Part shown: positions 1 to 10,445 of the stretch, in pieces
Layout of the letters: each line of letters starts with the position of its first letter
Numbering within the stretch: position 1 is the stretch's first letter
Assembly (NCBI GenBank): GCA_964017045.1
Contig: OZ024809.1
Location: 2,964,512 to 3,028,511, forward strand
DNA: 64,000 bases
Direction of reading: 5' to 3'
Origin: Omphiscola glabra
Lineage: Eukaryota > Mollusca > Gastropoda > Lymnaeidae
Made by a program: the position numbers and the translations under genes
Notes under the pieces: model-generated
Databases searched by the model: none
What the model saw: only the letters and a program-made list of their open reading frames with translations
What the model was told of the DNA's origin: nothing

Positions 1-126
1 TAAATAAAGATGGTGACCGAAGTGAGGCTCATCAACACTGTCTTTATTCCAACGCTAACTTAGCAGTGTCAAACACTGGCTTTGAATGTCCCAGAGAAAG
101 ATGTTGACCAATCTTTGGCTTCGTCG

Positions 127-236
127 CCTAGGCCAGGGACACTTCAGCCTAGGTCAGGGACACTTCAGCCTAGGCCAGGGACACTTCAGCCTAGGGACAC
201 TTCAGCCTAGGCCAGGGACACTTCAGCCTTGGACAA
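127..236. repeat. Minisatellite, ~21-bp unit
   Basis: About five tandem copies of a unit containing CCTAGG and GGGACACTTCAG; one copy lacks the CCAGG part. The 78-residue open frame across it is a translation of the repeat and is not called as a gene. Confidence 0.9.
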
Positions 237-435
237 AAAGATTGAATCAATACAACGATGAAATACAAGATTCAAACTCTGCAGTTAATTTAAACAGCAA
301 CATAGAAAGGAAATCGGAATAGTCGTTGAACGTTCATGTTCTTTCTTAAGTAAACGCCGATCACTCACGATCTTCTTAGAGCGTCGCCAACTTGAGCTGC
401 GCGACTAAACTTAAGGAACAATGCACTGGACGCTC

Positions 436-935
436 TGATGACACTCTGTCTTACGGCAATCTGTCTGACGGCAATCTGTCTGGTGGCCTTCTGTATTTTG
501 GCACTCTGTCTTGTGGCACTCTGTCTGGTGGCAATCTGTCTGGTGGCACTCTGTCTGGTGGCACTCTGTCTGGTGGCACTCTGGTGGCACTCTGTCAGGT
601 GGCACTTTGTCTGGTGACACTCTTTCTTGTGGCACTCTGTCTTGTGGCACTCTGTCTTGTGACACTCTGTCTTGTGGCACTCTGTCTTGTGGCACTCTGT
701 ATGGTGGCACTCTGTCTGGTGGCACTCTTTCTGGTGGCATTCTGTCTGGTGGCACTCTGTCTTGTGGCACTCTGTCTGGTGGCACTCTGTCTGGTGGCAC
801 TCTGTCTTGTGGCACTCTGTCTTGTGACACTCTGTCTTGTGACACTCTGTCTTGTGGCACTCTGTCTTGTGGCACTCTGTCTTCTGGCACTCTGTCTTCT
901 GGCACTCTGTCTGGTGGCACTCTGTCTGGTACCAC
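436..935. repeat. Minisatellite, 15-bp unit GGCACTCTGTCTGGT
   Basis: About 33 imperfect copies with variants TGGT, TTGT, TGAC and TTCT. Because 15 is a multiple of three, frames stay open on both strands (for example GTLSG repeats), so long ORFs here are expected by construction and carry no coding signal. Confidence 0.95.
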
Positions 936-1324
936 TCTTGTATTTAATTGAGATATTCTATGAAACCGCCTCGATCAAGCTCTGTCAAATTTGTCATTTT
1001 CCATTTGGTGTCACCAGAGTTGCAAGTACTTGCCAGCCGTTGGTAAATTTCTTACCTAAAATAATTAAAATGTCCTTTCAAAAATTAGACTTTGTACACA
1101 TTTTTATTTTCAATCAGAGACGTTGCGTGGGCCCTGCGGTTACAAGGGGGTCTCGGATATTTATGCACCAGAAGTTGTGATGTGGGTGTTGGGGAAATAT
1201 ATTCGATATATTTTCAATGGCAGTGAAGTGGCAGAGAAAAGGTGTGGGGGTGGGGGGTATCGAAAAACCTTTCGACATCTCATGGTTAAAATAATACCAG
1301 ATTTAAGCCACAATTACACAGATA
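936..1324. other. No gene recognised
   Basis: Unique-looking AT-rich sequence between the 15-bp array and the duplicated block. I see no supported exon, RNA or transposon end here. Confidence 0.5.
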
Positions 1325-1690
1325 CGTCCAGATTTATATCACCACCAATTACAAACTTGTCCATAGAATGCTGCCATGCCATCACCACTTCCAAACAGTG
1401 GCGTAGCGAGCTTAACTCGCTCCGGGGCACAATACCTTTTTAGCGCCCCCCCCCTATTCGAAAACCATACAATATTATATGTAAAATATACCATTTGGCG
1501 CCCCTTAGTGAGTAGCGTCCGGGGCATGATGCCCCCTTGCCCTCCCCCTCGCTCCGCCACTGCTTCCAAAGATACCGTCCAGACTCCATCACCACCAAAC
1601 ATTGACTTGTCCATGGAATGCTGCCATCACCACTTCCAAAGATACCGTCCAGACTCCATCACCACCAAACATTGACTTGTCCATGGAATG
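1325..1690. repeat. Tandemly duplicated ~60-bp block, interrupted by a MITE
   Basis: Three related copies of a segment containing GATAC, TCCAGA, ATCACCACCAA and TTGTCCAT(A/G)GAATGCTGCCAT. The last two (about 1563-1690) are nearly identical. The first, older copy is split from the others by the hAT-type MITE at 1396-1562, whose target duplication CTTCCAAA is part of the repeat unit. Confidence 0.8.
1396..1562 (+). mobile_element. hAT-type MITE, copy 1
   Basis: 167-bp element with terminal inverted repeats CAGTGGCGTAGCGAG and CTCGCTCCGCCACTG. It is flanked by a perfect 8-bp target site duplication CTTCCAAA at 1388-1395 and 1563-1570. The 8-bp duplication and CAG...CTG ends are typical of the hAT superfamily. 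There is no coding capacity, so it is non-autonomous. The interior shares GGGGCAC, AGCGCCCC, ATACAATATTATATGTAAAATATACCATT-type sequence (in shorter blocks) with the copy at 26735-26904, which lies in the opposite orientation. Confidence 0.9.
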
Positions 1691-1999
1691 TCGCACGTGT
1701 CGCATTTGAAACGGGGGAAGATATTCAAACAATCTCATACTAAGTGACGGGCAAAAATTTAGCGGCATGCGTGGTCGGCGATAATGTAACGATAATGTGG
1801 CGATCATGTGGCGATATTTACTTGCTGTTCAGTATTTATTGAGCCAATGAAAAAAAAATCCTGCTGAGTAATGTAATGTTTGATAAACTTGCAGTCCTCG
1901 TCGAACATAAGACCAACAATATCAGGGCTCTGAGGGTTCATGGTTACTTTCTGTAACACCAAAATGTTAGTATAATGTTATGGAGAAACATTGCGAATT

Positions 2000-2100
2000 T
2001 ACCTTACAATTGACCTTACAATTGACCTTACAATTGACCTTACAATTGACCTTACAATTGACCTTACAATTGACCTTACAATTGACCTTACAATTGACCT
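2000..2100. repeat. Minisatellite, 12-bp unit ACCTTACAATTG
   Basis: About eight near-perfect copies. Confidence 0.95.
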
Positions 2101-3180
2101 CAGAGCTTAAATAACCAATCTCAAGGTCACTTTCCCGTCAAGACTGTCAAAAAATGTTAACGAGATGCTAACGACCTTGCAGCGTGCACGATGCACCAGA
2201 CACTTGGTTAGTGCACTCTTAATCAGGCGCGGAGCTATAAAATGAACCAGGAAGGAGGGGGGCAGATAAAAAATTATAACACATTCAAACACAAAGTCCA
2301 GGGGTGTGCGTGAAATGTTTTAAACTCTCAGAGGGGTTTGCGACGGAGTTAAAAGGTTAAGAACCCCTGCTGTAGGAGCGTTTCGCGGCCACTTTCGAAC
2401 AACAATCAAGGCACGAGGACTGAATGAAATAATTTTTTTTTTTTAATATTTATATTATTAGAAATAAGTCTTTCTATGAAATGATACAACCTTCATCATT
2501 ATCTCAAGACCAGGTACATAACGTAACACCTCGAGGTCGACAGTTTTGTTTTCGTCCTGACGTGAAATCAAGGACGCTACAGACTGACATCACCGGAGTC
2601 CTTATCTGGATAATCTCAATGGGAACAAAGCGTCATTGACGAGTGTCTAGATAATTTTTGACCGTGGCGGGTAATGAAGGTCCACAGTGTGTGGGTTCGT
2701 GAGTGTGTGTGTGGTGGTGGCTGGGTGTTTGGGGAAAGGGGGGGGGGGGTAATAGATTATTTGGAAGGAAAGCTTCCATAGTCGACCATTTGGCGCGTGC
2801 TTCTTTGCGCGATTTACCGGCATAATATTAAATCACGCGAGAAAAATTTCGTTATGACCGCCAAGCCAGGACAACGTGACCTGAGAGGCGATTCTGTGAG
2901 TTATACAATGTACGACAGGGGAAATAATCACCGCGTGACATCCGTTGACAGATTTCATTATTTGTCCTATGCTAGAAATAATCCATGGAAAACAAGGACG
3001 CACAGAACCACAAACCCCCCCAACCCCATTTTTTTTATTTGTGTGTGTGTTGTTGTTGTTTCCAAGACCACACCTCTACTTTCGCTCGGGAGCCTTCAGC
3101 GCCCTCACTTTCTGCTCCCGGGCAAATACTCTATAGATAGACACTTCAGGAATGTGACTTAACGTTACTGTTGAAGATTT
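2101..3180. other. No gene recognised; small hAT-like remnant
   Basis: Mostly unique sequence. Positions 2301-2371 run from CAGGGGTGTGCG to GGTTAAGAACCCCTG, the same terminal motif seen at 61255-61268, and look like a decayed MITE without a recognisable target duplication. A GT-rich stretch with a G run lies at 2695-2752. Confidence 0.4.
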
Positions 3181-3239
3181 ATTCGGGTCATATTTATATC
3201 GACGCAAGAAGGATGAGGATGAGGATGACGATGATTTTG

Positions 3240-3990
3240 TACTTTTATAGCGCTTGTATCCATGCTATTTTAGCATGCTCGCAGCGCTCTGACGTCAAAA
3301 AATATATTTAACGTAAAAAGTCTTTAAATGGTTCTTAAATGACTTTTTATCATTTTCAATGTCCCTCAAAGATTGAGGCAAAATATTTCCACAATTTAGG
3401 CGCAATAGCTTCAAAAGAGCGCACACCGTATGACTTCTTTCTGTGTCCATCCACACTGGGAACTCTCAGTAAAGACTGTGTTGAAGAGCGCAGGTTCCGT
3501 ATGGATACATTTTTTGAAATCAGTTTTTGAAGATATACAGGTACAGAGCCTTCTTACAGCTATACGCCAAGGACAGAATTTTGTAGTCAATGCGCTCACT
3601 CACAGGAAGCCAATTGAGATCTTTTAGAACTGGGATGATGTGGTCAGATTTCTTTATAAACGATACAATGCGTGCTGAAATATTTTGTACCTTCTGGAGT
3701 CTCTGAATTTGGCTTTGAGGTAAACCCCACAAACAGCTGTTAGAATAATATAATCTTGATTGGATAAGAGTTATTTGATATTCTCTTATTATTTTGAGGA
3801 CGCAGCTAAGCCAGAGCGCGAAGATGACAGATACAAGCCCTGACCACAGAACTGATATGTCAGGGTAGAAGCCAAGGTCAGTGACTCTTTTTTTTTTCAC
3901 TTTATTTCCCCGTCGAACATTGTGGCCGTAGCTCTGCGATGAAGACCGTCTCAAAGACCATCGTATGGCATACGACAGTAAGACAAAGAC
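3240..3990 (-). mobile_element. Decayed CR1/L2-like LINE, C-terminal reverse transcriptase region
   Basis: On the minus strand, about 3520-3790 encodes GLPQSQIQRLQKVQN followed by PVLKDLNWLPVSERIDYKI. This pattern (SRLxYxNS-LPxxQIxRLQKVQN-AR-LxWLPVxxRIxYKI) is the conserved thumb/C-terminal part of CR1, L2 and related LINE reverse transcriptases. Farther downstream on that strand (3411-3240, frame broken) comes SFEAIAPKLW, matching the family's usual end. Upstream, VTDLGFYPD resembles the VKNLG-x-FD motif before it degrades. Frameshifts and stops make it non-functional. Its 5' side runs into the 32-bp minisatellite. Confidence 0.75.
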
Positions 3991-4520
3991 CATCATTTGG
4001 CATACGACAGTAAGACAGAGCCATCATATGGCATAAGACTGTAAGACAAATGCCATCATATGGCATACGACAGTAAGACAGGGGCCATCATATGGCATAC
4101 GACAGTAGGACAAGAGCCATCACAGACATACGACAGTAAGACAGGGGTCATCATTTGGCATACAACAGTAAGACAAGAGCCATCATATGGCATATGACAG
4201 TAAGACAAAGGTCATCATATGGCATACGACAGTAAGATAAGGGCCATCATTTGGCATATGACAGTAAGACAAGAGCCATCATATGGCATATGACAGTAAG
4301 ACAAAGGCCATCATAGGGCATACGACAGTAAGACAGAGCCATCATATGGCATATGACAGTAAGACAGGGGTCATCATATGGTTTACGACAGTAAGACAAG
4401 GGCCATCATATGGCCTACGATAGTAAAACAAGGGCCATCATATGACATGCGACAGTAAGACAAGGGCCATCATATGGCATACGAGAGTCAGACAAGGGCC
4501 ATCATATGGCATGAAGCAGT
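3935..4520. repeat. Minisatellite, 32-bp unit
   Basis: About 18 copies of a unit carrying TACGACAGTAAGACAAGGGC and CATCATATGGCA. Copies vary by substitution and small indels. Confidence 0.95.
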
Positions 4521-4594
4521 CAGACAGAGACGGGTGTATAACATATATGACAGCAGCAAGAGAAAAACACATATATGCATGACAAGACAGAGAC

Positions 4595-4848
4595 CGGCGC
4601 ATTGCATATACGACAGTAAGACAAAGAACAAGGCACTGCACACGACAGTAAGACAAAGAACAAGGCACTGCACACGACAGTAAGACAAAGAACAAGGCAC
4701 TGCACACGACAGTAAGACAAAGAACAAGGCATTGCACACGACATTAAGACAAAGAACAAGGCACTGCACACGACAGTAAGACAAAGAACAAGGCATTGCA
4801 TACGACAGTAAGACAAAGAACAAGGCATTGCATACGACAGTAAGACAG
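4595..4848. repeat. Minisatellite, related 32-bp unit
   Basis: About eight copies. The first half (CGACAGTAAGACAA) is shared with the array at 3935-4520, and the second half is replaced by AGAACAAGGCACTGCACA. The two arrays look like divergent expansions of one ancestral unit. Confidence 0.95.
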
Positions 4849-5432
4849 AACCAGAAGCATAATAGAAGCTACGTTCCTTATTTTATGTCAAGGTTTCGCT
4901 CCTCTCCAAGATGGCCTACGTTCGGATGTCCTATAACAAGTCCATTGTATCAACCACGTCACGTCCTCGCATTTTAGGTACTACAGTACGGCCTGGACTC
5001 GTACACCAAGCAGGCAGTGTCGGCCTTGACTCGTACACCGAGCAGGCAGTGTCGGCCTTGATATCGAAACTCTTGATACCACCAAGTGCATGGTTGCAAT
5101 TCAAATAATCACCAAAAACTATCAGCAAGGACATTAAAAATATTTATTTTTTATTTTTTTTTGTAATTGTGTGTATTTTGTGTTTTCTTTTTTAAATAAA
5201 TAATTCACAACGGTAGCGGCAAATGTGTGAACTTCCCATCTACCAAATTACTTGACATAACATCCATTCAAGTAAAGCATTGTCTAATAATCCCAATTAT
5301 GGCTACCTTCTGGGAACTTTATTTTGTGTGGTGAAAGCCTTGCATACATTACATACATTGACAGTTACATCAAATATTATTTGTTATTTTGGTCAGGCTC
5401 TCCAAACAAAGAACTTGTGTTATTCATATACA
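4849..5432. other. No gene recognised
   Basis: A ~42-bp segment containing ACTCGTACACC(A/G)AGCAGGCAGTG is present twice (about 4996-5065). The remainder is AT-rich without recognisable features. Confidence 0.5.
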
Positions 5433-6145
5433 TTTATTTAAAGCTCCTATAAGACCTTTCTTTAAAGCTCCTATAAGACCTTTCTTTAAAGCTCCTATAA
5501 GACCTTTCTTTAAAGCTCCTATAAGACCTTTCTTTAAAGCTGCTATACTATAACCTTTCTTTAAAGCTCATATATGACCTTTCTTTAAAGCTCCTATAAC
5601 ACCTTTCTTTAAGCTCCTATAAGACATTTTTAAAGCCCCAATAAGAACTTTCTTTAGAGCTCCTACAATACCTATTTAAATCTCATATAATACCTATTTA
5701 AAGCTCCTATAAGACATTTTCTAAAGCTCCTATATGGCCTGTTTAAAGCTCATATAAGACCTTTTTAAAGCTCCTGTATACCCTTATAAAGGCCCTATTA
5801 TACCCATTTAAAGCTCATATAAGACCTTTTTTAAAGCTCCAATAAGACAATTTTTAAAGCTATAATACCTTTCTTTTAGGTCCTATAAGACCTTTTTAAA
5901 GCTCCTATATACCTTTTTAAAGGCCCTATAATACCCATTTAAAGCTCATATAAGACCTTTTTTAAAGCTCCTATAAGACCTTTTTTAAAGCTCCAATAAG
6001 ACAATTTTTAAAGCTATAATACCTTTCTTTTAGGTCCTATAAGACCTTTTTAAAAGCTCCTATAATATATTTCTTTAAGGTCCTATAATACCTTTCTTTA
6101 AAGCTCCTATAACACCTATTTAAAGCTCCTATAAGACCTTTATAT
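5433..6145. repeat. Minisatellite, ~25-bp unit with TTTAAAGCTCCTATAAGACC
   Basis: About 29 copies, strongly diverged and with length variants in the T runs. A longer segment (around 5760-5900) recurs near 5900-6060, so blocks of several units were duplicated together. Confidence 0.92.
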
Positions 6146-6865
6146 CAAAATTAAGACACTTTTATTATTATACTGACAAAGAAGTGGTCACTTATTTGTT
6201 GTTGCTTTTTTTGTATCTGTAATAAGGGGGGGGGGGGGGGAGAATATAACCACTAAACACCCAACATAACGCGCTGATTGGTTGGTAGCGGAATCGTTGT
6301 TTCGACCAAACACAACGCCATGATTAAAATAAAGACATTGACCTCGTGATGAAACTTGAACCGCTGTTAGACAAATAGTCACGGCACAAACAGAACGAAT
6401 GCTACAGCCCTACACACAAAACAACCCCCCCCCCCCTTTCCCCCCCCCCCCCCCCCAACAAAACAAAAAAACAAAAAAAATAGTGAGTTTACGGCTAGTG
6501 TGGATTGAAGGAGTTCCTAAAAGGAAGGTTGAAAAAGTGTGAGAACCCTCGGCATACGCCTTTGCTACGTCATACTTGACAGCAACAAAAGGCAGTACTA
6601 GACTACACGGGAAAACCCTTGATAAGTCATCCGGTCTTCTGGCTCAAGTTTTGAAACAAGGAAGTGGAAACCCGGACATGTGTGTCAAAGATAAGAAAAA
6701 TTTTCTTTAGATATAGGAAAAATGTCTTGTTTCGTCATTCAACTGTCTTCAAAATTGTAGAAATATGCGGGAGTAATTTGACAAAACTTGAGTCGATAAA
6801 ATACCTTCTGGTTTACAAGACTTGGAAAAAATAACAGAAGCTGCGACGTGTTATGGATCCGTATG
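6146..6865. other. No gene recognised; homopolymer runs
   Basis: Contains a G run near 6227-6241 and two C runs near 6425-6456. No coding or transposon structure could be supported. Confidence 0.5.
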
Positions 6866-7135
6866 CACACAGGCAGTACCATACGGCAGGCAGTACCGTT
6901 GGGCAGGCAGTACCATTGGGCAGGCAGTACCATAGGGCAGGCAGTACCATAGGGCGGGTAGTGCCATAGTACAGGCAGTACCAAAGAGCAGGCATTAGGA
7001 AAGGGCAGGTAGTACCGCAGAAATAGGCCGTACCGTAGGGCAGACAGTACCATAGGGCAGGCAGTACCAAAGGGCAGACAGTATCATAGGGCAGGCAGTA
7101 CCATAGGGCAGGCAGTATCATAGGGCGATTTACTT
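6866..7135. repeat. Minisatellite, 17-bp unit GGGCAGGCAGTACCATA
   Basis: About 16 imperfect copies. The 104- and 133-residue minus-strand frames (repeating WYCLPYGTA) are translations of the array. Confidence 0.93.
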
Positions 7136-7183
7136 TAAATACACGGAATCGCTTGCAGCTTATTAAGCCAACAAGAGTTAATA

Positions 7184-7436
7184 GTTCCTTACATGCAGTA
7201 GATAAAATCAGCAATAGTTAATTGTACCAAAGAAATCATGCAGGGCACAACGAAAGGAGGGGAAGAAGAGGAAGACAGAGAAAAAGATGGGACGATAACA
7301 TCAAAGAGTGGACGGGACGGCGATGCTGTGCGAAGTGGAGAAAACAGAGAGGAATGGAGAAGGATAGTTTTCATGTCATCTGTGGTGCCTCAACGGGCCA
7401 AAGACTAAGGTGCATGATGATGATGATGATAAAGTT
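7184..7436 (+). mobile_element. 5'-truncated LINE 3' end with (ATG)n tail
   Basis: Flanked by a perfect 14-bp direct repeat AACAAGAGTTAATA (7170-7183 and 7437-7450), as expected for target-primed insertion. The plus strand encodes RRGRQRKRWDDNIKEWTG, the characteristic C-terminal tail of RTE/CR1-type endonuclease-reverse transcriptase proteins. The sequence ends in a GATGAT microsatellite tail. Only the last ~80 codons survive. Confidence 0.85.
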
Positions 7437-7450
7437 AACAAGAGTTAATA

Positions 7451-7714
7451 ATTGCTCACAGCCTAAAGGTTAACACGGTAATACAATAAGGTATCCATTT
7501 CCTGGGTTACTTGAACTGCCCCCCCCCCCGGGGACTGGTAGTCCACTTTACGCCCCCGCCCCCTCCCCCAGGATTTTTATTTAATTTCGTAAGTTCGTTT
7601 AAGTAATAATTGATTATTATTATTTTAATTTATTTCAAAATAAATGAGCAGGTTAAACAAATTATAACACTTTATTGACAGCAGATTAAAACAATTAGTG
7701 TACTTTTCTTGCTA
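7451..7714. other. No gene recognised
   Basis: Contains a C run and C-rich patch (7518-7568), then AT-rich sequence. Confidence 0.5.
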
Positions 7715-8466
7715 CTGATGTGAACTTGTCAATGATGTGACCTGGTCTATGATATGAACTTGTCAATGATGTGACCTGTTCTATGATATGAACTAGTCTA
7801 TGCTGTGAACTGGTCTATGATATGAACTAGTCTATGCTGTGAACTTGTCTATGATATGAACTTGTTTTATGATGTGAACTGGTCTACGATATGAACTTGT
7901 CTATGATGTGACCTGTTCTATGATATGAACTTGTTTTATGATGTGAACTGGTCTACGATATGAACTTGTCAATGATGTGACCTGGTCTATGATATGAACT
8001 AGTCTATGCTGTGAACTGGTCTATGATATGAACTGGTCTATGATGTGAACTGGTCTATGATATGAACTGGTCTATGATATGAACTGGTCTATGATATGAA
8101 CTTGTCTATGATGTGACCTGTTCTATGATATGAACTGGTCTATGATATGAACTGGTCTATGATATGAACTTGTCTATGATGTGACCTGTTCTATGATATG
8201 AACTTGTTTTATGATGTGAACTGGTCTACGATATGAACTTGTCAATGATGTGACCTGGTCTATGATATGAACTAGTCTATGCTGTGAACTGGTCTATGAT
8301 ATGAACTGGTCTATGATGTGAACTGGTCTATGATATGAACTGGTCTATGATATGAACTGGTCTATGATGTGAACTGGTCTATGATGTGAACTGGTCTATG
8401 GTGTGAAATGATCTATGCTATTAACTTGTCTATGATATGAACTGGTCTATGATGTGAACTTGTGTT
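7715..8466. repeat. Minisatellite, 17-bp unit TCTATGATATGAACTGG
   Basis: About 44 copies with variants (TGATGTGACC, CAATGATG, AGTCTATGCTG). A block of about ten units near 7890-8060 recurs near 8165-8335, showing higher-order duplication. Confidence 0.95.
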
Positions 8467-9514
8467 TGGTGTGCTAAAAATCTTCTTTTCATTTTGTCAA
8501 TTTTGACGGGCTATCAACGGTAGCATTAATTCATTAATAAATTAAGTCACACCTATTTCTACTTTATATTATAATAAATAAGATAATAAGAATTGGTGTT
8601 TTACTTGCTTGCTGCCATTTGACCACACGTGGAGACGTTACTCCACCTATTGGTCAGTCCAGGGATGGAAGGTGAGAGGTGATAGGTGTGTCGAGGGGGT
8701 CAGATTTCCCAACATATTGTTTGTAAAGCTATATCCCAGATAATTTTCAAATAATTATAATAATGACGTCAACACAACCCCCCACGGTCTCGTGACACAT
8801 GGCACCACAATTATACAGATGATTGCGTGTTAAATTGGTTCTCAAACTTTAGTTTGAATATCAAAGCATTTTTTTTAAAGTCCTACAGTGACGTAATAAA
8901 CCGGAACCGGAGTTTTATGAATTTAAAAATGTATCCTGGACGATCCAAACAGGTCGAATCTGACCTTAATTTAATGTGTTGATCGTTTCAATGGTGGGGG
9001 TGGTGGTGTGATTAGGAAATATGGGAAATGGAAAGGTAATTAAAATAATAAATATTTATTCTTTTATAAATAATTAACTCATTAAAATTTTCATAGTAAA
9101 AAGTACATATTAAAAATTATATTTTAAGAATAAAAAGACTTTCTATCAAAGACGAGTTAAAAAGAAATAAAAGTTAGAAAATAATTTACATTTTCTTGAA
9201 ATTCTAATACGCAAAAAAAAAAAAAGTATGTGCAGAAAATATTTTCAAAACTTCTTTCTAAAAAACAAGACATATTTACGTTTGTCTACATTCAATTCGA
9301 GTCCTTTGGCTTCATGGTGTGCTCATTAATATTTCTGCTTATTTATATTTCTGCTCAGTCTTTCTTGTCGTAATGCAATTTAAGAACTCTTAATTTTTTT
9401 TTAAATAATATTATTTTATTATTAGTTCTGTTGTTGTTTTTTTTTTTTGTTTGTTGTTTTTTTGCATTTAAACACATGTTTAGTAAGTTGTTTTGTTGTT
9501 TTTTTAATTCATGC
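8467..9514. other. No gene recognised, AT-rich
   Basis: Includes a very AT-rich stretch at about 9030-9260. No coding exon or transposon end was recognised. Confidence 0.5.
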
Positions 9515-9522
9515 ATGTCACG

Positions 9523-9618
9523 TAGGGCAGAAGACCGAGAGGAATGGAGAAGAATAGTGTACATGTCATCTGTGGCGCCCCAACGGTCGAAGGACTACGG
9601 GACCTGATGATGATGATG
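9523..9618 (+). mobile_element. LINE 3' end fragment with (ATG)n tail
   Basis: Homologous to the last ~95 bp of the element at 7184-7436 (GAGGAATGGAGAA, TCATCTGTGG, CAACGG) and ends in GATGATGATGATGAT. An 8-bp direct repeat ATGTCACG flanks it at 9515-9522 and 9619-9626, partly overlapping the tail. Confidence 0.75.
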
Positions 9619-9636
9619 ATGTCACGGATTGTTGGT

Positions 9637-10212
9637 CGCATAAGAGATGGAGTCGGTGGGCCGTCGAGCGCGAGCTCTTAATGCCCCCCCCCGGCGCCCC
9701 CCCCCACACAATCCAGCGCACTGAAGGACTTAACCCGACGCCAGCCCGTGCGGAAGGGCGCCGGGAACCTCCCCCTTGACCTAGGGGAGGCCCGGTCGAC
9801 CGAGGACGCTGCGTTTAAAGCGTCCGCAGTCCACTCTCTGTGGGTCTGGACGGCTTTGCTTCCACTCCGGGGGTTGGTGTTGCGTTGCCATTCCCCACCG
9901 CCCAGGGAGTCTTTCGGTCGGGACGTTGGTAGTGGCGGGACGAAACGGTTGCATAGGAGCGGCTTTCTCACGGCCGCGTAGCTAAAATCATCGGCATGGG
10001 TTTTGATGGCCACCCAAGCCTCATATCCATTAACAGCAACTAGTAATCATGTTAGTGGCAGCTCCCGTTGCGTTGGGAGTCATGCGTTTGGCCGGGGTTT
10101 TTTAGCTTCGGGTGGACAAGTCCCCCCTACTAGTCTGCAACGCCACGAATAGGCAAAACCCCATGTGGACGCCCCCAAGTCACCTCAGGGACGCTGCCGC
10201 TTACGAAGCACA
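9637..10212. mobile_element. GC-rich insertion, ~576 bp, flanked by 11-bp direct repeat
   Basis: The base composition is sharply more GC-rich than either flank. The boundaries are marked by GGATTGTTGGT at 9626-9636 and 10213-10223, which I read as a target site duplication. On the minus strand 9678-10013 is open (112 codons) and contains SSVDRASPRSRGRFPAPFR. It could be the 5' portion of a non-LTR retrotransposon or another retroposed sequence; the family is not identified. The left part includes C runs at 9684-9708. Confidence 0.55.
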
Positions 10213-10223
10213 GGATTGTTGGT

Positions 10224-10445
10224 ATAAGCCGTAAACTCTAAAAATCTAGCTAACTACGTTGAATCAATCTATAAGCTCAGTAGTTCTATTACACATGTTG
10301 TATATCGTTTTCAAGTCACGGCCACATTCGTAAAGAAGCAAAGTGACCGTTACCACGATACAGTGGGGGGGGGGGGGGGGGGGGGGAAATGGTTTATAAA
10401 TAGGCTCAATTTTTTGGAAAGGAAAACATTTAAACTGAATGTTTT
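10224..10445. other. No gene recognised; G run
   Basis: Short gap containing a 22-nt G homopolymer near 10365-10386. Confidence 0.5.

Noticed and set aside
436..935. Long overlapping ORFs on both strands (up to 262 codons including flanks)
   Set aside because: Fully explained by a 15-bp minisatellite; no start context, splicing or homology.
3411..3627. Small host genes on either strand near 3.4-3.6 kb
   Set aside because: The region reads as the degraded C-terminus and 3' end of a CR1/L2-like LINE on the minus strand.
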